A stretch of DNA of 64,000 nucleotides from Fluviicola sp. (GTDB taxonomy: Bacteria > Bacteroidota > Bacteroidia > Flavobacteriales_D > Crocinitomicaceae). The notes under the pieces were generated by a model. That model saw nothing but the letters and a program-made list of their open reading frames with translations, was not told the DNA's origin and did not search any database. The translations under genes and the position numbers were made by a program. The stretch is taken from the NCBI RefSeq assembly GCF_029266855.1, contig NZ_JAQSWB010000001.1:992001-1056000 (forward strand). The letters run 5' to 3'. Positions 58,504 through 64,000 of this stretch are shown here, one piece after another (the stretch's first letter is position 1; every line of letters starts with the position of its first letter).

Positions 58504-60384
58504 ATGAAAAAATCGTTGGTGGTAGTCCTTGGAGGATTTGGTCTCGTGTTATTAATATTTGCCTCAATGTCCTGGTATTTTAACAGGAAAATGCACGAGA
58601 AACAAGCTTTACTTCTCAAGCTGGATAATTTATCTACACAAATACAGGATCACAAAGACTGGATGGAACATCTTACAAATCAGCGGTTCCTGTATGATTC
58701 AATTGCCAAAATGGAATATGAATACCGAAGGAAAAACAGTTTCACCCATGAGTTAATCCGACAGGAAGTCAGCAATGTCTTTTTCTTCGATAAAAAGGTT
58801 GAAAGGGATTTCCTGAGCACCCTAGATGATTTGTTGCTTACAGAAGACCGTATTCTAAATGACCTTGCAAAAATCGGATTTAAGGAATTCGGATACATCG
58901 GGAAAATGCGGGAAGTGATTCATCATATTGAAGAGGAATTCCCCCAGTTTGATCAGCAAATTCTAAGTTTACGCAGACATGAAAAGGACTATATTATGCG
59001 GAACGATGAAAATTACGCCCTATCACTTCACCAGGAAATTGCTGATTGGCAGGCCCGTGGAAATTGTCCTTCGGAACTGACTCAATACCTTCAGTACTTT
59101 GATTCGGTTAGAAACCGCATGCAACTGCTATTTGCAATACCGAACCGCAATCATTATTCAAGCTGGTCACTGAATATATCCAACATTCAATCCAATCTGC
59201 GTCGTTTCAGAGGTGAATTCATCCGGGAGTCATACGCCTTATCAAATGATTCATTGAGCATGCAGTATATCATTTCAGGAATCGCTTTTTTAGCACTAAT
59301 CCTTGGCAGTGTCTATATTGTGCGGAATATTACTATCCAGGTAAGCAGGCTCCAGCGCAGTATGAATGAATTCATCTCTTCCAATTACCAGGCATATGAA
59401 AGTATTTCACATCAACTCCCTAAAAACGAAATCGGACAAATCAGCATTCAGTTCCTGAAAATGGCACGAAAGATCAAGTGGGATGTACACTTACTGGAAG
59501 ACCGGGTAATGAGAAGAACAACTGCCTTGCACGAGAAGAATATTCAGCTGGAAAAACAACATTCCGAAATGATGGATAGCCTGCGTTATGCACAAAAATT
59601 ACAGGAATCCTTATTAGTATCGCGGAAACAATTGACCCAGCATTTCGAACAGGTACATGTGCATTATACACCTAAAAACCTGGTTGGAGGAGATTTCTAC
59701 TGGATGAAAAGTTTCCGGGAAAATGGCAGTGAAAAAATTCTTTTCGCATTAGCGGATTGTACCGGACATGGCGTTCCCGGTGCTTTACTCAGTGTTTTAG
59801 GAATGAACACCTTAGATGAACTGTTCGCCGACGGTATTCGTAAACCGAATGAATTGCTCGACTCCCTGCGCAAAACCATTCTTCGGAGAATCAGTTCGGA
59901 AGAAGAACAACGAATGGACGGTATGGACATCGCTATTTTTTGCATGGACAAACGAAGTCGTGAATTACACTTTTCCGGGGCTCAAATGCCGCTCTGGATC
60001 GTCAGAAACTCAGAAGTAATCGAATTAAACGGGGAACGTGTTCCAATTGGTTTTACCTATATGAATCACCTGGAATTCAAATCACAGCATCTGATCCTGG
60101 AAGAAGAGGACAAACTGGTTGTTTTCACAGACGGGATGGTCGACCAGTTCGGAATGGAATCCAATAAGAAATTCGGAAAAAAACAATTGAGGTTTATCTT
60201 GTCGCGCGCTTCTGATCAAAATGGAAGTGTACTGTACAATCGTTTAATGAATCAATTCTCCTTTTGGAAAGGAGAAGGAGAGCAAACAGATGACTGTACG
60301 TTTATGATCTTAGAACCGAAGTTTGTAAAGACGAGGAATGCGAAAAACGGTTCGGCACATGAAGTAGCTGTTGTAGTTGATTAG
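58504..60384 (+). CDS. SpoIIE-type PP2C phosphatase with membrane sensor and HAMP
   Basis: 626 aa. Membrane helices at about 5-25 and 258-278 flank a helical periplasmic sensor of about 230 residues. Then HAMP (RNITIQVSRLQRSMNEFISS), a coiled coil (EKNIQLEKQHSEMMDSLRYA) and the SpoIIE phosphatase domain from about 370: HYTPKNLVGGDFYW, ADCTGHGVPGALLSVLGM, VVFTDGMVDQF and TDDCTFMIL with the metal-binding Asp residues. It should dephosphorylate a partner, often an anti-anti-sigma factor, in response to an outer signal; no partner is adjacent. Confidence 0.92.
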   Translation: MKKSLVVVLGGFGLVLLIFASMSWYFNRKMHEKQALLLKLDNLSTQIQDHKDWMEHLTNQRFLYDSIAKMEYEYRRKNSFTHELIRQEVSNVFFFDKKVERDFLSTLDDLLLTEDRILNDLAKIGFKEFGYIGKMREVIHHIEEEFPQFDQQILSLRRHEKDYIMRNDENYALSLHQEIADWQARGNCPSELTQYLQYFDSVRNRMQLLFAIPNRNHYSSWSLNISNIQSNLRRFRGEFIRESYALSNDSLSMQYIISGIAFLALILGSVYIVRNITIQVSRLQRSMNEFISSNYQAYESISHQLPKNEIGQISIQFLKMARKIKWDVHLLEDRVMRRTTALHEKNIQLEKQHSEMMDSLRYAQKLQESLLVSRKQLTQHFEQVHVHYTPKNLVGGDFYWMKSFRENGSEKILFALADCTGHGVPGALLSVLGMNTLDELFADGIRKPNELLDSLRKTILRRISSEEEQRMDGMDIAIFCMDKRSRELHFSGAQMPLWIVRNSEVIELNGERVPIGFTYMNHLEFKSQHLILEEEDKLVVFTDGMVDQFGMESNKKFGKKQLRFILSRASDQNGSVLYNRLMNQFSFWKGEGEQTDDCTFMILEPKFVKTRNAKNGSAHEVAVVVD

Positions 60385-60441
60385 TTATTTTTTCAGAAGT
60401 ACAAAGAAACAAACAGGTGTAATCGTTTGATTATCAATCCT

Positions 60442-60480
60442 GTCCCAATATTGGGACATTGGGATTTTGGGAAATCCCAA
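60442..60480. terminator. Double hairpin between convergent genes
   Basis: GTCCCAATATTGGGAC (60442-60457) is a perfect palindrome. Next to it TTGGGATTT and AAATCCCAA (60459-60480) form a 9-bp stem. There is no long T-run; transcription of both converging genes may end here. Confidence 0.5.
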
Positions 60481-60482
60481 AA

Positions 60483-61166
60483 TCAGGAAATCAATCCGGA
60501 TTCAAAATGAAACGAAAATGCCCTCGTATCAATCGGATCATCAAACAAATCCGGATAATAATGCTGCATTTCCCGGTGCATCAGCTCAAAAGGCACATCT
60601 CCGAACTCTCCGTAAAAATGTAAATACTCCATAAACTGAGTATCTTCAACATACGCTTGAAAAAGGGAATCTTCTCTTCCATTCCATTCCAATAAAGGAA
60701 CCCCGCTTAATTTGCAGATCCTTGGATCAAATGCCGGGGTACATTTACTCCATTTTCCTTCTATCCAAACTTCCACATAACCATGAAAGACGATCTCTTC
60801 GCGTTTCAGATAAGTAACTAATTTCTCAACCCCAATGTGGTTTTTAACGATCCCAAAACCCAATCTGGCCGGAAAACCAAAAGCACGGAAACACGCACAA
60901 GCGAGAACAGCTTTCTCCACACACCAGGCGCGTTTTTTTGAAACGATCACACTTGCCTTTAAAAAATCCGGTCTTAAATCCAGGTGATAAGGATCATATA
61001 AAAATGAATCGCGGACTGTTTGATAAATTGAAACTGCTTGTTGAATGGAATCAGTATAAACCGGGATAGTTTGAATGAATTGCTGCACTTCCGCACTGGA
61101 ATAATTCATCGACGGTGTTTCCATAAGAAATTCTTCCCATTTTCCTTCCTGATCTTGCACATTCAT
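60483..61166 (-). CDS. Transglutaminase-like cysteine protease-fold protein
   Basis: 227 aa. The triad is visible: Cys in KRAWCVEKAVLACACFRAFG, His in FHGYVEVWIEGKW and Asp in CTPAFDPRICKL. Single domain of the transglutaminase-like superfamily; most bacterial members are proteases or amidases, not protein crosslinkers. No signal peptide, so cytoplasmic. Divergent from the membrane protein at 61193 across a 26-bp gap. Confidence 0.9.
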   Translation of the reverse strand: MNVQDQEGKWEEFLMETPSMNYSSAEVQQFIQTIPVYTDSIQQAVSIYQTVRDSFLYDPYHLDLRPDFLKASVIVSKKRAWCVEKAVLACACFRAFGFPARLGFGIVKNHIGVEKLVTYLKREEIVFHGYVEVWIEGKWSKCTPAFDPRICKLSGVPLLEWNGREDSLFQAYVEDTQFMEYLHFYGEFGDVPFELMHREMQHYYPDLFDDPIDTRAFSFHFESGLIS

Positions 61167-61170
61167 TCTG

Positions 61171-61188
61171 CGAAATTAGTTAAATTCG
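61171..61188. promoter_or_regulatory. Facing -7 elements in the 26-bp divergent gap
   Basis: The minus strand has TAATTTCG (61171-61178) for the transglutaminase gene and the plus strand TAAATTCG (61181-61188) for the gene at 61193. Both follow TAnnTTCG. Leaders would be a few bases at most. Confidence 0.35.
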
Positions 61189-61192
61189 TTGA

Positions 61193-61795
61193 GTGACTGA
61201 TTCAGATAAAAAACATTCATTCCGGGAAGAATTTGAAGCTCACCTGGAAAGCCCCATTCCTATTTTATCCAGGTTGCGTAATCTGATTTTTGGAAAAGAG
61301 TCCCCGGATACTTACACCCAAATAAGTTTTTACCTGGGAATTATTATTTGGACGATATTTTTAGTTTGGACAATTCTTGGTTACGTCGTCCTTACGAATA
61401 CGGATTGGATAGAACAGGAAAAAGGATTAGACGTCCATTCGCTTATTGAACAAAGAGGCGAAATTCTCGGATTTGCGGGGACAGACTTCCAAAAGAATCT
61501 CATTACTTTCTATAACATTGCTCTGATCGCCTGGACCGGTATTTTCATTGGGTTGGTTCTGCAATGGCGAAAAAAGGTTTATTTCATTTATTTCATCTGG
61601 GCTGGCGGTAGCATCTATTTACTGTCTATGTGGTTTTTATTAGGTATTTCTTACTGGTATGATGATACCACGACCTTCGATAAGATTGCGTTCTTCCTTT
61701 TGATCGGACATTCCAGTCTTTACTATTACTTCCTGAATAAAGAATCACAGGGAGAAAAGACCAATTTCTTTGGGATAGAAGAAGACTTTGAATAA
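61193..61795 (+). CDS. Hypothetical membrane protein
   Basis: 200 aa, GTG start. Cytoplasmic N-terminal 45 residues, then four membrane helices (about 45-70, 105-125, 130-155, 165-185): FYLGIIIWTIFLVWTILGYV, FYNIALIAWTGIFIGLVLQW, YFIYFIWAGGSIYLLSMWFL, IAFFLLIGHSSLYYYFL. No family recognised. Ends with a short acidic tail. Convergent with aroK, whose stop codon abuts its own. Confidence 0.7.
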   Translation: MTDSDKKHSFREEFEAHLESPIPILSRLRNLIFGKESPDTYTQISFYLGIIIWTIFLVWTILGYVVLTNTDWIEQEKGLDVHSLIEQRGEILGFAGTDFQKNLITFYNIALIAWTGIFIGLVLQWRKKVYFIYFIWAGGSIYLLSMWFLLGISYWYDDTTTFDKIAFFLLIGHSSLYYYFLNKESQGEKTNFFGIEEDFE

Positions 61796-62329
61796 CTAAT
61801 CAATTAGTTTATTTAATTCTTTTACCAGCTTTTCAACTAGTTCATTAGGTGAGTTTCGTTCATTTGGCATAATTAACTTCGCTTGCTTGTAAAAGTGCAC
61901 ACGCTTACTCAATAAATCTTCCACAAAGGGATGGAATTCGGAATCACTCAAATCTCTTAATAAAGGTCGGTCCTGCTTTTCTTCTTTCAACCTCTTGATC
62001 AAAGTCAATAAGCTTGTATTCAAATAAATAACCAATCCTGATTCATGCATGAGTTCAAGAGCACCTTCAAGCATAGGAAATCCACCTCCTACCGCAACGA
62101 CAGAAGGTTTTGAGGAACTTAATTGAGTGAGAAAAGTCATTTCCAATCTGCGGAAAGCTTCTTCTCCCTCGCCTGAAAAAATTTCATTAATGGTCTTTCC
62201 TGCTGTTTTCTCAATTTCTTTATCCGAATCTATAAACGGAAGATGCAATCGTTCAGCCAATAGTTTACCAACAGTTGATTTACCGCTTCCCATGAAGCCA
62301 ATAAGGAAAATATGTTGTTGAATCTTCAT
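61796..62329 (-). CDS. aroK: Shikimate kinase
   Basis: 177 aa, typical length. It phosphorylates shikimate with ATP in aromatic amino acid synthesis. P-loop GFMGSGKSTVGKLLAERL, the shikimate-binding FIDSDKEIEKTAGKTINEIF, VAVGGGFPM, and the lid EEKQDRPLLRDLSD are all present. It starts 7 bp after the aminotransferase stop, so they are co-transcribed. Confidence 0.95.
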   Translation of the reverse strand: MKIQQHIFLIGFMGSGKSTVGKLLAERLHLPFIDSDKEIEKTAGKTINEIFSGEGEEAFRRLEMTFLTQLSSSKPSVVAVGGGFPMLEGALELMHESGLVIYLNTSLLTLIKRLKEEKQDRPLLRDLSDSEFHPFVEDLLSKRVHFYKQAKLIMPNERNSPNELVEKLVKELNKLID

Positions 62330-62336
62330 TTAATAC

Positions 62337-63524
62337 CTAATAAATTAGTTTCCGTTCTTTCAATTCAGCAAGTGCATTCTCAAGTTTAATCAAGTCCTTC
62401 TCCGAATTAAATGCATTAATCGAAAAACGAACATACGCCTGGCCATTTTGAACCATTACCGGGATCTCGATTTTGTATTCATTGTAAAGGACCTGTTTCA
62501 ATTCGATCGGATTTTTACATTGAACAGGAACACTTCCCATCTGACCTATAAATTCATCATTTACCGGAGCCAGGGGCTCAGAACCAACCACATCGCACAA
62601 TTTTGGAAGCCATTTTTGGACCAGGATTCTGCAATCTTCTGCAACTCCCCACCAATCATTCGATTTCATAAAGTCAATTGCTTTGGGAATAGTCAGGTAA
62701 GCAGAAAAATCACGCGTTCCATTAAACTGATGATAATCCAGAAATTGCGAATGACTAGGGAAATCTGCCTGGTATCCCCAACTCACGATCAAAGGATCTA
62801 ATTGTTTTTGATGTTCCGGCTTGACATAAAGAAAGCTTGAGCCTTTCGGGGTCATCATCCATTTATGACAGGCACCTGTGTAAAAATCAGGACCCAAAGT
62901 TTCCAAATTCAATGGAATATGTCCCGGAACATGCGCACCATCAATAAAAACAAGTATCCCTCTTTGCTTCGCTTCTTCACAAATCTCTTTAACCGGCAAA
63001 ATAAGCCCCGTGGCCGACGTTATTTGTGAAAGGAAAACCAATCTCGTCTTATCACTGAAACCTTTCCGGAAATCGTCTAAAAATGCTTCCTTAGATTTTA
63101 TTGGTAATGAAATACTCTGTTTGATGTAAGAAGCCCCCTTTTCCGCACAGTAAAAATCCCAGGTTCGGTCACAAGCACCGTACTCGATATTTGTACCCAG
63201 GATCTCATCACCTGGCTGCAGATCCAATGAGCGTGCTACAATGTTTACCCCATAAGTAGGATTAGGAACATACACCAGGTCATCGGAATTACAAGTCAAA
63301 TATTCCGCCAGGCGAATTCTGCTTTCTTTCAAATATTCCGGTCCCTTATTTAAGATGAACTGCACCGGTTCGTACTCCAACTCACGCTGAAATCGTTGGT
63401 ATTCATCAAAAATTGGTTTCGGACAAGCACCAAAAGAACCAAAGTTCAAGAAAGAAATATCCTTGCGAAGCAAAAAGGCTTCCTTCAAATCATTGTACAA
63501 AATGTTTTCTGATTGATTTTCCAT
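62337..63524 (-). CDS. Class V aminotransferase (isopenicillin-N-epimerase-like)
   Basis: 395 aa. PLP fold type I: FLNFGSFGACPKPIFDEYQR at the start, FIDGAHVPGHIPLNLETLGP (Asp for the cofactor nitrogen), the Lys in TGACHKWMMTPKGSSFLYV, and FNGTRDFSAYLTIPKAIDFM. This is the epimerase/desulfurase-like subgroup; the substrate is unknown. Upstream gene of aroK in the same direction. Confidence 0.9.
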   Translation of the reverse strand: MENQSENILYNDLKEAFLLRKDISFLNFGSFGACPKPIFDEYQRFQRELEYEPVQFILNKGPEYLKESRIRLAEYLTCNSDDLVYVPNPTYGVNIVARSLDLQPGDEILGTNIEYGACDRTWDFYCAEKGASYIKQSISLPIKSKEAFLDDFRKGFSDKTRLVFLSQITSATGLILPVKEICEEAKQRGILVFIDGAHVPGHIPLNLETLGPDFYTGACHKWMMTPKGSSFLYVKPEHQKQLDPLIVSWGYQADFPSHSQFLDYHQFNGTRDFSAYLTIPKAIDFMKSNDWWGVAEDCRILVQKWLPKLCDVVGSEPLAPVNDEFIGQMGSVPVQCKNPIELKQVLYNEYKIEIPVMVQNGQAYVRFSINAFNSEKDLIKLENALAELKERKLIY

Positions 63525-63544
63525 AGTTCAATTAATTGAAAGAC

Positions 63545-63641
63545 TTAAGACCGAAGATTAAAGACATAAGACAGTATCTGGCTATAGTCTTCTAAATCTT
63601 AGTCTTCATCTTTTGAATTTTGCATTTTCAATTTTGAATTG
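63545..63641. repeat. Inverted AT-rich repeat between pepT and the aminotransferase
   Basis: AAGACCGAAGATTAAAGAC and the inverse-like GTCTTCTAAATCTTAGTCTT form an imperfect stem, followed by TTTTGAATTTTGCATTTTC, similar to the mdh upstream repeat at 44352. No gene in the 119-bp gap. Confidence 0.4.
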
Positions 63642-63643
63642 AG

Positions 63644-64000
63644 TTAGTGTTTCTCCCAAATCTGCACAAGTTCTATCAGGGTATCCACGGCTTTTTGCAT
63701 ATCCTGAACGCTTACATACTCATGTTTGCTGTGAATTGCCATTTCGCCGGTGAAAATATTCGGACAAGGTAAGCCCATGAATGACATTCTTGAACCGTCT
63801 GTTCCGCCACGAATAATGGTTGGTTTAGGAGTAATTCCTGCATTTTTCATAGCCTCAATCGCATAATCCGTAACAAAAGGAACATCCTTGATGATCTCTT
63901 TCATATTCCGGTATTGCTCAGTGACTTTTGATGTATAAGTTGCCCCGGGAAATTGTGCAATAACTTCTTTCAAGATCCCTTCCAGGCGCGATTCGTATTC
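63644..64000 (-). CDS. pepT: Peptidase T, C-terminal part
   Basis: 118 codons are visible; the gene enters from the right edge in frame (no start here; an internal TTG is not used). It hydrolyses tripeptides with zinc. The C-terminal M20 domain motif is IIRGGTDGSRMSFMGLPCPN followed by IFTGEMAIHSKHEYVSVQDM, which contains the last metal-binding His. Most family members read GGHNFHGKHE here, so the GEMAIHSKHE variant is a difference. The end IELVQIWEKH is normal. Confidence 0.9.
   Translation of the reverse strand, partial: EYESRLEGILKEVIAQFPGATYTSKVTEQYRNMKEIIKDVPFVTDYAIEAMKNAGITPKPTIIRGGTDGSRMSFMGLPCPNIFTGEMAIHSKHEYVSVQDMQKAVDTLIELVQIWEKH

Overview
The window looks like a chromosomal segment of a Bacteroidota bacterium, most likely order Flavobacteriales and possibly a Fluviicola-like Crocinitomicaceae member (inference). 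Pointers are a type IX secretion sorting domain (51988-53499), a zinc-less type B L31, a DUF1599 / BT_3928-family DoxX / tpiA / prmA cluster, GSCFA and BT_3928-type families, low GC, and promoters of the Bacteroidota form TAnnTTTG (with a TAnnTTCG variant).

Region 1 (1-18.2 kb) is accessory. After a DUF805-FAD oxidase fusion cut by the left edge, it holds five short-chain dehydrogenases (SDRs), each next to a regulator of a different family or subfamily: Crp/Fnr, two AraC paralogues, HxlR and TetR. Good operator candidates are visible for four of these modules. Small stress or repair genes (VOC lipoprotein, DUF6326, Tag glycosylase, DUF1801, NTF2-like) sit between them. From 12.35 to 18.31 kb unrelated small genes are laid out in units separated by repeated boundary modules (terminator, GTGACCTC, then either a tRNA-Arg 3' half or a 65-bp repeat R2). 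The array ends at an intact tRNA-Arg(ACG). No integrase is visible. This is my main candidate for something undescribed.

Region 2 (18.4-42.7 kb) is core. A long minus-strand operon with overlapping or nearly touching genes runs from DUF1599 (34522) through a DoxX-family protein, tpiA, prmA, a 1536-aa exported protein and plsY to a 2153-aa TPR/PD40/coiled-coil/SPOR protein. clpS follows, with its own promoter. folP is divergent, 10 bp away. Then come a thioesterase and MscS pair, menB, an AAC(3)-family protein with a WG-repeat protein, rpmE2, and a beta-helix lipoprotein.

Region 3 (42.7-64 kb): the 3' end of mdh is overwritten by an array of structured repeats, which also occur at 16.1-16.7 kb. 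Next are a sigma factor with a translationally coupled anti-sigma-like protein, a radC / polysaccharide deacetylase / GSCFA operon, a membrane hydrolase, another SDR, an iron-permease-like protein, a T9SS cargo protein, a GH3 lipoprotein, an RluF-type pseudouridine synthase, an M61 peptidase, a SpoIIE-type phosphatase, a transglutaminase-like protein, aroK with a class V aminotransferase, and the C-terminus of pepT cut by the right edge.

All assignments come from reading the sequence and recalling protein families. No database search was run.
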